A DNA stretch of 64,000 bases from CAVVXN01 sp963772585 (lineage in GTDB: Bacteria > Planctomycetota > PLA2 > JAEUHO01), in assembly GCA_963772585.1 (NCBI GenBank), contig CAVYXV010000007.1:682001-746000 (forward strand). Reading direction: 5' to 3'. Position 1 is the first letter of the stretch. The number at the start of each line of letters is the position of its first letter. The notes below the pieces were generated by a model. The model was given only the letters and a program-made list of their open reading frames with translations. It had not been told where the DNA came from and ran no database searches. A program made the translations under genes and the position numbers. Below, piece by piece: positions 27,504 through 35,588 of the stretch.

Positions 27504-27941
27504 ATGCTGAGCGGGGCGGTCTGCTACGCAGCGAAGGCGCTCGCCCACCTCGCGGCCGAACCCGATCGTTCGCTGCTTGTTCGCGAGGTGGCGGAAGCCA
27601 CGGGGATCCCGGGTCCGTACCTCGCGAAGATCGTGAACACCCTGGCCCGCAAGGGGTTCGTCGCCACGCAGCGCGGCGTCGGCGGAGGGGTGAGCCTGGC
27701 GCGGCCTCCGGCCGCGGTCTCCCTCTACGATCTCTGTGTCGCGCTGGACGACCCCATCGTGGAGACCCGGTGTCTGCTCGAGAACATCCCCTGTTCGGAT
27801 GTCCGCGCCTGTCCGGCGCACGCGTTCTGGGTCGCCCACCGCGACTTGGAGATCGGCTTTCTCGGGCGTACCACGATCGACGACATCGCCGCCTTCGAGG
27901 CGACGCAACCCGAGCCCGAAGCAACTACAGGAGAGAGCTGA
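27504..27941 (+). CDS. Rrf2-family transcriptional regulator with Fe-S type cysteines
   Basis: A 145-residue Rrf2 protein. The N-terminal winged helix includes LLVREVAEATGIPGPYLAKIV, and a wing with RGVGGGVSLARP follows. Three cysteines in RCLLENIPCSDVRAC (spacing C-x6-C-x5-C) are placed like the [2Fe-2S] or [4Fe-4S] ligands of IscR, NsrR and RsrR. It heads the cytochrome cluster, with the tetraheme gene starting 49 bases downstream, and probably controls it in response to redox state, NO or iron. A second, frameshifted Rrf2 gene lies at 62602. Confidence 0.87.
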   Translation: MLSGAVCYAAKALAHLAAEPDRSLLVREVAEATGIPGPYLAKIVNTLARKGFVATQRGVGGGVSLARPPAAVSLYDLCVALDDPIVETRCLLENIPCSDVRACPAHAFWVAHRDLEIGFLGRTTIDDIAAFEATQPEPEATTGES

Positions 27942-27990
27942 CCCACGTCAGCAAGACGGCCCGGCACCCGCCGGACCACGGAGAGGAGCT

Positions 27991-28629
27991 ATGATGCGTC
28001 ACTTGAGGAAGCGTCACTGGATCACGTCGCTCGTGTTGGCGGGCGCCGCCCTCGCGATCCTCGCCATGGTGGCCGACCAGCGTTCGGTATCGGCCGAGGA
28101 GGGCACCGCGTTCATCAGCCAGAAGGGCTGCAAGAAGTGCCACTTCAAGACGCACCGCAGTTGGAAGAAGACCCTGCACGCGAACGCCATGGACGTGCTC
28201 AAGCCGGGCGAGAAGCCCGACATCAAGAAGAAGTTCAACCTCGATCCGCAGAAGGACTACACGAAGGACGCCTCGTGCCTGCCGTGCCACACGACCGGCT
28301 ACGGCAAGTCCGGCGGTTACCCGGAGGTCGGCGGCACCTGGACCGACGATCAGGAGAAGCTGGCCAAGGAGAACGCCGGCGTGGGTTGCGAGATGTGTCA
28401 CGGTGCCGGCGAGAAGTACGCCGAGTACAAGAAGGACCATCCGGACTACAAGCGCGCCGAACTCGCGAAGCTGGGCCTGAACGTGCCGATGACGGCCGAC
28501 GTCTGCACGAAGTGCCACAAGGCCGACGGCAACCCGACGGCCCCGGAGGGGTACACCTTCAACTTCGAGGAGATGAAGAAGAACCACGAGGCCATCCACG
28601 AGCACGAAGAGCTGAAGCACGAGCACTAG
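27991..28629 (+). CDS. Tetraheme cytochrome c554-like protein
   Basis: A 212-residue exported c-type cytochrome. Four CXXCH motifs are seen at residues 47-51 (CKKCH), 96-100 (CLPCH), 133-137 (CEMCH) and 172-176 (CTKCH), after a signal peptide (about 1-35). Length, spacing and the CHTTGYG and CHGAGEKY motifs fit the cytochrome c554 family. A gagaggag ribosome binding site precedes the double ATG at 27991. The His-rich C-terminus (HEHEELKHEH) may offer extra ligands or metal binding. It is the first structural gene of the cluster and a likely periplasmic electron shuttle. Confidence 0.88.
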   Translation: MMRHLRKRHWITSLVLAGAALAILAMVADQRSVSAEEGTAFISQKGCKKCHFKTHRSWKKTLHANAMDVLKPGEKPDIKKKFNLDPQKDYTKDASCLPCHTTGYGKSGGYPEVGGTWTDDQEKLAKENAGVGCEMCHGAGEKYAEYKKDHPDYKRAELAKLGLNVPMTADVCTKCHKADGNPTAPEGYTFNFEEMKKNHEAIHEHEELKHEH

Positions 28630-28641
28630 CACTCGCGGCTC

Positions 28642-28673
28642 GCCGGGGAGGAGCCTCGTGCTCCTTCCCCGGC
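28642..28673 (+). terminator. Strong hairpin between cytochrome and barrel genes
   Basis: A GC stem of 13-14 pairs with one bulge (gccggggaggagc / gctccttccccggc) and loop ctcgt sits 13 bases after the tetraheme stop. No T-run follows, so it may attenuate, stabilise the upstream transcript or act as a processing site. Confidence 0.45.
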
Positions 28674-28745
28674 GGGGCCGTACCGGCGCGCGGGCGGAGG
28701 GCCGGCGCCGGTCGGTTCGCGTTCCAGGGAGGGAGGACCACCGCC

Positions 28746-30251
28746 GTGACCCGCATGCTGATCCTGGGGCTGCTCGCCTTGGGGCTGCTCCTGGCCGCGA
28801 CCCCGGCGCGCGCCGACGACCCGCCGGCGGAGGCGTCCGGGGCTTCCTCGCCTTCGGCCGCGGTCCCGCCGGCCGAGGGGGCGACGGAAGGCGGCGCGAG
28901 GGCCGCCGACACCACGGACACCGCCGTCTCGACCCCGTACCCGGACATCACCCTCGACCAGGTGCAGCGCGCCGTGCGCCCCGCCGGTTACCGGGGTACG
29001 GCATCGCCCCTGCAGGGTGAAGTCCGTCTGCGCTATCGCTTCCGAAGCACCACCGACGAGGGGAGTCCGACGGACAACGACGTCTACGGCTACCTCAAGC
29101 TCAAGTACCGCGACGAGACGGCCCCCGGGTGGTCCGCGTCCTTTCACGGCCGGCTGACGCTCGACCTCGGGGAATTCGGCGATCACCAGGGGTACTACCC
29201 CTTCGACTCCATCACCGACACGTACCCGCACCGGATCAACGGCCGCCTCTACCACCTCTACGCCAACTACCGATGGGCCTCGGGATTCCTCGAGGAGGTG
29301 CGCATCGGGCGCCAGTACGCGGACGTGGGCGAGTACATCCTCTTCGACGGCGTGCGGGGCACCACCCGCCCGTTCGGCTGCCACTGGGTCCAGTTCTCGG
29401 CGTTCGCCGGTGTTCCCGCCTACCTCTACGACAGCACGCCCGACGACGGTCGGTTCACGGCCGGCGGGTCCGTGTCGGCGAAGCCCTGCCGGCAGACCGA
29501 CCTTCGGCTCGACTACACGTTCAGCCGCGACGACAACGACTACTACGGCCGCGTGGACGACCACCTCCTCAACTTCAACATCGACCAGCGCATCGGGATG
29601 AACACCCTCGTGCGCGCCACCTACCAGCAACTCAACGCGGATCCGCGGCTCGCCCGCGTCGTCTTCGACACGTGGATTCCCGGCCCCGACGTCACCATCC
29701 GTGGCTCCTGGTACAGCCTGCTCAACTTCGCCGCAGAGGCCGTCTACGACTTCGACTACTTCTATGCCGTCGAGAAGGCGCTCGAACCGTACTGGACGGG
29801 CAACCTCGCGGTCTCCAAGGGCATCGGCGAGTACTTCGTGATCGAGGGCGGGGTCAACGTCCGGCAGGTCTACAAGGACCAGGACGAGGGCCTCTACAAT
29901 CGGAACTTCGAGGAGTACTACGCCTCCCTCTCGAGCCAGGACTGGCTCCTCCGCGACCTCGAACTGACCCTGACGGGGCAGTACTGGAACGGTGACGACG
30001 ACATCTGGACGGCCACGTTCGACGTCGATTGGCGCCCGAACAAGTGTTGGCGGTTCCGGATCGGCACCGACTACTCCGCGTATCGCTACGACCTCTTCTC
30101 CGATGCCGAGCGCCAGGACGTGTACGGGGCATTCGTACGGGCCACGTGGCGTCCGAGCTCCTGCTGGTCCTTCGACCTTCGTCTCCGGGTGGAGGACGAC
30201 GACTACGGCACGTGGACCACGCTCGACGCGGGCGTGGCGTACAGTTTCTGA
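28746..30251 (+). CDS. Outer-membrane beta-barrel protein of the cytochrome cluster
   Basis: A 501-residue protein with a clear signal peptide (first 23 residues, ending ATPARA-DD). After an Ala/Pro/Asp linker come many amphipathic beta strands rich in Tyr, Trp and alternating polar residues (for example LRLDYTFSRDDNDYYGR). The chain ends in Tyr-Ser-Phe, the terminal-aromatic signature of outer-membrane barrels. No porin family is obvious. Placed between tetraheme and 17-heme cytochrome genes, it could play the part of MtrB or Geobacter porin-cytochrome barrels. It is shorter than MtrB (about 700 residues), and its sequence does not itself prove that role. The GTG at 28746 has a gggagggagg ribosome binding site. 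Confidence 0.75.
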   Translation: MTRMLILGLLALGLLLAATPARADDPPAEASGASSPSAAVPPAEGATEGGARAADTTDTAVSTPYPDITLDQVQRAVRPAGYRGTASPLQGEVRLRYRFRSTTDEGSPTDNDVYGYLKLKYRDETAPGWSASFHGRLTLDLGEFGDHQGYYPFDSITDTYPHRINGRLYHLYANYRWASGFLEEVRIGRQYADVGEYILFDGVRGTTRPFGCHWVQFSAFAGVPAYLYDSTPDDGRFTAGGSVSAKPCRQTDLRLDYTFSRDDNDYYGRVDDHLLNFNIDQRIGMNTLVRATYQQLNADPRLARVVFDTWIPGPDVTIRGSWYSLLNFAAEAVYDFDYFYAVEKALEPYWTGNLAVSKGIGEYFVIEGGVNVRQVYKDQDEGLYNRNFEEYYASLSSQDWLLRDLELTLTGQYWNGDDDIWTATFDVDWRPNKCWRFRIGTDYSAYRYDLFSDAERQDVYGAFVRATWRPSSCWSFDLRLRVEDDDYGTWTTLDAGVAYSF

Positions 30252-30268
30252 CTGCGAGGGAGCCGCCG

Positions 30269-31645
30269 ATGTCGACATCCGCCAATGAGATGCGCCTGAA
30301 GCTCCTGGGAGTGGCCATCGCCCTCGGGATCGTCAGCTGTGCCGTCGCGGTGAACGCCCCGCGACCGGTGGTCGTTCCTCGCAATGTCGTGAACCGTCCG
30401 GCTCCCGCCCCGGCCCCGGTCGCGACCGTCGTGCCGGGCCCGCGGCTTCCCCACCCCAAGCACATCGACCTCGGGCTCGCCTGCGCCGACTGCCACGAGA
30501 TCGACGAGGACACGGGAGCGATGTCCTATCCCGAGGTGGACTTCTGCCTCGACTGCCACCAGGACATGCAGGAGGAGGACGAGGTCCCCGAGGCCAAGCG
30601 CATCGAGAACGTGTTCTTCCAGGACGGCAAGCCCCGTTGGCACCGCGCCCTCGTCCCGTTCCAGGGCGACGTCCACTTCTCCCACAAGCCGCACGTTGGC
30701 GAGAAGCTGGAGTGCACGGCGTGCCACGACATGTCCGGGATGCAGCGCCTCGCGAAGCCCGTCATGGACATGGCGGCCTGCACGGAGTGCCACCGGTCGC
30801 GGGGCGCGCCGCATCGCTGCGAGACCTGTCACCTGCAGACGCGGGCCGACGTGGCGCCGCCCAGCCACGCGGTGGACTGGGAGATGAGGCACGGCGGAGC
30901 CATCTACGCCGCCGAGCAGGCGGGCCAGGATCCCACCTGCCAGTACTGCCACGGGGACGCCAAGTTCTGCAACGACTGCCACCAGGGACGGAAGCCGAGT
31001 TCCCACGGCTTCGACTGGCAGCGCCGCCACGGCCAGGTCGTGTGGCAGGCGGGAGGTCCGGCCGAGGCGCGTTGCACGTTCTGCCACCGCGACCCGAACT
31101 ACTGCGAGGGCTGCCACCAGACCCGGAAGCCGGATTCGCACCAGCACCTCTGGCTCCAGCGGCACGGGGCGCTGGCGCGCGCCGCAGACATGAGCGGCAT
31201 GGCCCGCTGCACCTTCTGCCACCACGAGCCGGCCTGGTGCGAGAACTGTCATCGCGACACGAAACCACGCGACCACACCGCCCTCTTCCGGACGAAGACG
31301 CACGGGCTGCAGGCCGCGATGGACCGCACCCGGTGTTCCACGTGCCACGACCCGGACTTCTGCGTCCGCTGCCACGAGGGCACGGCGCCGCGCTCCCACC
31401 GCGGGCTCTGGGCGAGGTCCCAGAACACCCACTGCATGCAATGCCACTTCCCCATTCAGCGCGAACCGCAGTGCGTGGTCTGCCACAAGGAGAGTCCCGC
31501 GCACGACACGGCACCGCCGCAGCCGCCGGGCCACAACCCCGCGTCGAACTGCCGCTCTTGCCACCATCCGGTCGGCGGTGGCGGATCGGCGCCGTCGATT
31601 CCGCACGTCGATCCCGGCTTCGCCTGCCAGCACTGCCACAACTGA
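30269..31645 (+). CDS. 17-heme c-type cytochrome, lipoprotein
   Basis: A 458-residue multiheme cytochrome with 17 CXXCH motifs, about one per 27 residues. The signal ends in GIVSC, a plausible lipobox, so it should be lipid-anchored. Residues about 210-400 repeat a unit of roughly 45 residues: CxxCH, six or so residues, CxxCH, then KPxSH, an aromatic and a HG, seen as KPSSHGFDW, KPDSHQHLW and KPRDHTALF. Ligands for bis-His hemes are plentiful. High heme density and lipidation suit a nanowire-like conduit at the inner or outer membrane. The ATG at 30269 lies 17 bases after the barrel stop, behind a gcgaggga site. Confidence 0.9.
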   Translation: MSTSANEMRLKLLGVAIALGIVSCAVAVNAPRPVVVPRNVVNRPAPAPAPVATVVPGPRLPHPKHIDLGLACADCHEIDEDTGAMSYPEVDFCLDCHQDMQEEDEVPEAKRIENVFFQDGKPRWHRALVPFQGDVHFSHKPHVGEKLECTACHDMSGMQRLAKPVMDMAACTECHRSRGAPHRCETCHLQTRADVAPPSHAVDWEMRHGGAIYAAEQAGQDPTCQYCHGDAKFCNDCHQGRKPSSHGFDWQRRHGQVVWQAGGPAEARCTFCHRDPNYCEGCHQTRKPDSHQHLWLQRHGALARAADMSGMARCTFCHHEPAWCENCHRDTKPRDHTALFRTKTHGLQAAMDRTRCSTCHDPDFCVRCHEGTAPRSHRGLWARSQNTHCMQCHFPIQREPQCVVCHKESPAHDTAPPQPPGHNPASNCRSCHHPVGGGGSAPSIPHVDPGFACQHCHN

Positions 31646-31980
31646 GAGCGTGGGGAGGAGCGCACGCTCGGGCAACCGCCGGCGTCGGCCCGCCCTGCAG
31701 GGCGGCGACTCGGGGGGTTCGGGGCCGCGCGCTGTCCGCGCGGGGATGGCGTCACACCCGCCGACGGCTGCGGCGTCGCCGCGTGTGAGAACGACTCTCA
31801 AGACCGCAACCGGACGCGGCTTTCGGCACGTACCACGTCCGTCTCGTCGGCCCGTTTCCTCTTCGCGGTTGGTACGAGTTGGCGATGATGGGCCGACGCG
31901 GTCGCCCCCGGGGTCGAACCGCGCGTCACTCACGCAATCCCGGCCGCGGCTGCCGGGCCGTCGGTTTGGGAGAGCGAAGC
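31646..31980. other. Gene-free stretch between 17-heme and CbcL-like genes
   Basis: The 335 bases contain a small hairpin directly after the stop (gagcgtg ... cacgctc, 31646-31669) and the palindrome ccgccctgcagggcgg near 31690. Possible processing or termination signals, and perhaps a second promoter before 31981, lie here. No gene is supported. Confidence 0.45.
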
Positions 31981-34056
31981 GTGCGCAGTCGTTGGATTTC
32001 CGGTCTCGGGCTCCTCCTCACCGTCACGTTGCTTCTCGTGGGGCACCGCGAGAAGGTCCTCGCCGACGACGAGGCGATCACCGACCAGGTGATCGAGGAC
32101 CACCCGTGCCTCAGCTGCCACGGATTCCCCGACAACGAGGACGGCGCGCCCTACGTGGACCCGCGCGTGCACCTGGCGACGCCGCACGCGATGCTCGAGT
32201 GCGTCGGGTGCCACGAAGACTACGAAGACTCGCATCCCGACAAGATGGCCCAGCCGACCGCCTGCGGCGCGTGCCACGACGACGTCTACGACAAGCTCGA
32301 GAAGAGCGTGCACGCCGGCCTGTTGGGCGACGACGCCGAGGACCCCGACACCACCGAGACCTGCACCAAGTGCCACGGCGTCCACGACATCTTCCCGGCG
32401 AAGGACCGGCGATCGACCCTCTACCCCCTTCGCGTGCCGTGGACCTGCGGGCAGTGTCACGTCGAGAAGGACGCGATCCCCGAGGGCAAGACGGTCGCCG
32501 AAATGACGGCCGAGGAGATGCTCCGCACCTCGCACGCGGACGACACCCACGGCAAGGGACTCCTCCGAGCGGGGCTCATCTCCGCGCCGACCTGCGCGAC
32601 GTGCCACGGCGGGCACAGCGTCATGGACCCGGCCGACCCGGGCGCGCCCGTCAACCGGAACCACGTCTCCGGGATGTGCGGGTCCTGCCACGTCGGGATC
32701 TACGAGAAGTACTCGCAGAGCATCCACGGTCTGACGCCGCGCGGCACGCCGGAAGCGAACTACAACCACGTCGAGCCCGCGACCTGCACGGACTGCCACG
32801 AGCCGCACGGCATCCGCACGCCGGACCTGCACTTCAAGCTCCAGATCGTGAAGACGTGCGCCGGATGTCACGGCGACCGCGGCAACACCTACTACGCCAC
32901 GTACCACGGGAAGGTGGCGTCGATCGGCTACGGGGGAATCGCCTCCTGCGAGGACTGCCACACCGCGCACCAGATCCTACCCACGAGCAATCCGCTTTCG
33001 TCGGTGAACCCCAAGAACCGCGTCCACACGTGCGCGAAGTGCCACGAGGGGGCGACGCCGGCCTTCGCGCGATACGAGGTCCACGCGAATCCGGCCGACA
33101 AGGAGAAGTTCCCGATCCTCTACTGGGCCCGCGTCCTCATGCGGAGCGTGATCCTGGGGACGTGGGCCATCTGGGGCATCCACACGCTGCTCTGGGTCTT
33201 CCGCGCCATGAAGGAGCGCAAGAAGCACCGGGTCCTGGTCCAGCCGGTCACGGGCCGGTGGTACCGACGCTGGCCGTGGTCCTACCGCGCGATCCACCTG
33301 ACCCTCGTCGTCTCCTTCCTCACCCTGGCGCTGACGGGCCTTCCCCTCCGCTACTTCCAGACGGAGTGGGCCCGCGGGGTCTTCGATGTGCTCGGCGGCG
33401 CGGAGAAGGTCCGGTGGATCCACCGGGCCGGTGCGGCCGTCACCTTCGGCTACGCCGGCGCGTTCCTCCTCATGATCGTCGTGCGCAAGCTCAAGGGCGA
33501 GAAGGGGCTCTTCCGCGGGCCGACGACCCTCATTCCCCGCCTGGAGGACGCGAAGAACCTCAAGCAGGCCCTGCGCTGGTTCGTCAAGGGCGGCGAACCC
33601 CCCCGGTTCGACCGCTGGACCTACTACGAGAAGTTCGACTTCATCGCGGAGGTCTGGGGCGTCCTGTTCATCGGGATCACGGGGCTCATCATGTGGTTCC
33701 CGATCTTCTTCACGTCGTTCCTGCCCGCGTGGGGCATCAATCTCGCCAACATCCTGCACTCGTACGAAGCCCTGCTCGCCACGAGCTTCATCTTCACGAT
33801 GCACTTCTTCAACGCCAATCTCCGGCCCGGGAAGTTCCCCGTGGACACGATGTTCCTCCACGGGCGGGTCTCCGAGGAGGAACTCCGCCACGAGCGTCCG
33901 GCCGAGTACGAGCGCATGCGGCAGGAGGGACGACTGGACTCCGAGGCGCTCCCGCCTCCGAACGGCCGGGTGTTGCACCGGGCCCGCGTCCTGGGGATCA
34001 CCCTGATGAGCATCGGCCTGCTCCTCCTCGCGTTCATGTTGAGCACGCTCTTCTGA
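31981..34056 (+). CDS. CbcL-like fusion: 11-heme cytochrome c with cytochrome b membrane domain
   Basis: A 691-residue protein. A signal anchor (about 1-25) is followed by a periplasmic part with 11 CXXCH motifs up to about residue 360. Six transmembrane helices then form a FdnI/HydC-like diheme cytochrome b domain, with candidate b-heme His residues in AIHLTLVVSF, WIHRAGA, NILHSYEALL and TMHFF. This architecture is that of Geobacter CbcL (inner-membrane quinol oxidase for extracellular electron transfer), which has fewer c hemes. The expected job is quinol oxidation and electron delivery to periplasmic cytochromes. The GTG at 31981 follows gggagag; an upstream in-frame ATG (31879) lacks a signal peptide. 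Confidence 0.88.
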   Translation: MRSRWISGLGLLLTVTLLLVGHREKVLADDEAITDQVIEDHPCLSCHGFPDNEDGAPYVDPRVHLATPHAMLECVGCHEDYEDSHPDKMAQPTACGACHDDVYDKLEKSVHAGLLGDDAEDPDTTETCTKCHGVHDIFPAKDRRSTLYPLRVPWTCGQCHVEKDAIPEGKTVAEMTAEEMLRTSHADDTHGKGLLRAGLISAPTCATCHGGHSVMDPADPGAPVNRNHVSGMCGSCHVGIYEKYSQSIHGLTPRGTPEANYNHVEPATCTDCHEPHGIRTPDLHFKLQIVKTCAGCHGDRGNTYYATYHGKVASIGYGGIASCEDCHTAHQILPTSNPLSSVNPKNRVHTCAKCHEGATPAFARYEVHANPADKEKFPILYWARVLMRSVILGTWAIWGIHTLLWVFRAMKERKKHRVLVQPVTGRWYRRWPWSYRAIHLTLVVSFLTLALTGLPLRYFQTEWARGVFDVLGGAEKVRWIHRAGAAVTFGYAGAFLLMIVVRKLKGEKGLFRGPTTLIPRLEDAKNLKQALRWFVKGGEPPRFDRWTYYEKFDFIAEVWGVLFIGITGLIMWFPIFFTSFLPAWGINLANILHSYEALLATSFIFTMHFFNANLRPGKFPVDTMFLHGRVSEEELRHERPAEYERMRQEGRLDSEALPPPNGRVLHRARVLGITLMSIGLLLLAFMLSTLF

Positions 34057-34476
34057 CGAGAGGACCCCGGACGAGGACGAGCGCCCATCGGGAACCTGGC
34101 GTCCTGGGCCGCGAGGTCGTGTGCAAGGGAAGACGCCCGTTGGGACCCCCTGAGGGTATCCCTCCGCGGCGTTCGCCTCCGATCGGCGCGGTGGATGGGG
34201 AGCGGAGGCCCCATGAGGACGACGCCGCGTACGACCGTACGCAAGGAGGACGAAGGGGGCCGATCGCCCCCCGGCCAGCGCGCCGCACGGCCTCATGGAT
34301 AGGAAGGTCCGGCACTGCACACCGGCGGTGGGGGCGTTTGTTCGGCGTGCGGGTTGTTTGCGCCGGCCCCGCCGAGGCCGCCACCGATCTCGGGTTGGCG
34401 CCGACGACGAGCGACGCAGGCATCGGGCGCGAGATGCGGACCAGGGCCGCGCGATTCCAACGTCCGTTCGTCAAAC
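34057..34476. other. Intergenic region with repeats A and C
   Basis: Nearly all of this 420-base gap is repeat DNA: A at 34098-34320 and C at 34403-34486. Between them about 80 bases carry no recognisable feature. Confidence 0.6.
34098..34320 (+). repeat. Dispersed repeat A, copy 3
   Basis: It matches copies at 12723 and 16967. It contains the hairpin GCGTAC-GACC-GTACGC (34227-34242), the near-palindrome gggggccgatcgcccccc and the 29-codon frame at 34213-34302 with intact start and stop. Confidence 0.8.
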
Positions 34477-34486
34477 ATGCGGGCTA
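34403..34486 (+). repeat. Dispersed repeat C, copy 2
   Basis: It matches 7151-7233 in opposite orientation, with the core gggccgcgcgattc, cgtccgttcgt and the tgcgggcta end. It runs into the first codons or leader of the MauE-thioredoxin gene. Confidence 0.75.
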
Positions 34487-34497
34487 AGATCTTCGAC

Positions 34498-35559
34498 ATG
34501 GTCGCTGATGGTCCCGCCCGTCCGGGAACGCCCGGAACGCCCGGAACGCCCGTCCCGCCTGCGCGGCGGGCCGCCGTGTGGATCGGGACCTTGGCCGGGA
34601 TGTTCCTCGGCGGCGTGTTCTTCTTCGCGACGTGGGGCCTGCCGCCGCTGCGTCTCGGCAAGGTCGCCGACCCGGAGGCGTTCGCGCAGGTCGTCCACAT
34701 CGAAGGGCTGGACTTCGTCCTGTCCCCGTTCTCGACGGCCGTGCTCGCCCTCGGACTCGAAGCCGCCATCGCGTTCTTCCTGCTGCTCGGCGTGCGCCGC
34801 CTTTGGGTCCTCGTGCCCACGGCGCTGCTGGTCGTGTTCTTCATGTACTTGAACGGGAAGGCGTACCTCGGCTGGGTCAACGGGGAGGCCGTCGAGGAGA
34901 TGTCCTGCGGTTGCTTCGGCAACCTCATGAATCGGACGCCGAAGGAGGCCTTCTGGCAGGACGTCTTCCTGCTGGTCCCCCCGCTCCTCCTGGCCTTCCT
35001 CGGAAGGCCGCGCCATCTGAGCCCCGTGCCCGTCGTGCGGATCGCCCTCGCGGGCCTCCTGACCATCGGGACCGTGGTCTTTGCGGCTTCCGCCCCGGAT
35101 CTCCCGTTGTCCGATCTCGTGACGCGCCTGCGGCCCGGCGTGTCCGTGTCGGGCCTCTGCGTCGGCGACCCGAACGACCCGCCCAACCACTACTGCCTCG
35201 CGGATCCGGCGTTGGCATCCTGGCTGACAGAGGGCGAACATATCGTCGTGCTCGCCGACCTGGACGATCCCGACTTCGCGGACGAGGTCGGAGATCGCAT
35301 CGACGAGTTCGCGGAGTTCGAGAGCGATCCCACCGCCCCGCGCATCCTCGTCGTGTTCGCCGGCCTGGCGGAAGACCAGTACGAGTTCGCGCTCAAGAGC
35401 CGTGCCCCGCCTTTCGACTACGTCGCCGTCCCCGAAGCGTTGATCCGTCCCCTCTACCGTCGCCTTCCGCGTACCTTCGTGGTTCGGGACGGCGTGGTCG
35501 TCAAGACCTACGAAGGTCTGCCCCCGCTGTCCAAGCTGGTCTTGAACAACGAGCCGTGA
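34498..35559 (+). CDS. MauE-like membrane protein with C-terminal thioredoxin-like domain
   Basis: About 353 residues from the ATG at 34498; an in-frame ATG at 34477 lies inside repeat C and is less likely. The first 200 residues have four or five helices and the motif SCGCFG, characteristic of MauE-type (DoxX-related) proteins that support periplasmic disulfide chemistry. The C-terminal 150 residues look like a thioredoxin fold without a CXXC pair (LADLDDPDFADEV, LPRTFVVRDGVVV). The next gene encodes a periplasmic CSFC thioredoxin. Together they may keep apocytochrome CXXCH cysteines reduced, as CcdA/ResA do elsewhere. Function is inferred from motif and context. Confidence 0.7.
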   Translation: MVADGPARPGTPGTPGTPVPPARRAAVWIGTLAGMFLGGVFFFATWGLPPLRLGKVADPEAFAQVVHIEGLDFVLSPFSTAVLALGLEAAIAFFLLLGVRRLWVLVPTALLVVFFMYLNGKAYLGWVNGEAVEEMSCGCFGNLMNRTPKEAFWQDVFLLVPPLLLAFLGRPRHLSPVPVVRIALAGLLTIGTVVFAASAPDLPLSDLVTRLRPGVSVSGLCVGDPNDPPNHYCLADPALASWLTEGEHIVVLADLDDPDFADEVGDRIDEFAEFESDPTAPRILVVFAGLAEDQYEFALKSRAPPFDYVAVPEALIRPLYRRLPRTFVVRDGVVVKTYEGLPPLSKLVLNNEP

Positions 35560-35588
35560 GTAGCCGCATCCGACCGGTGGAGTCCACC

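Noticed and set aside
28642..28673. Certain Rho-independent terminator after the tetraheme gene
   Set aside because: The stem is strong, but no T-run follows and the next genes seem to belong to the same unit, so only a hairpin is claimed.
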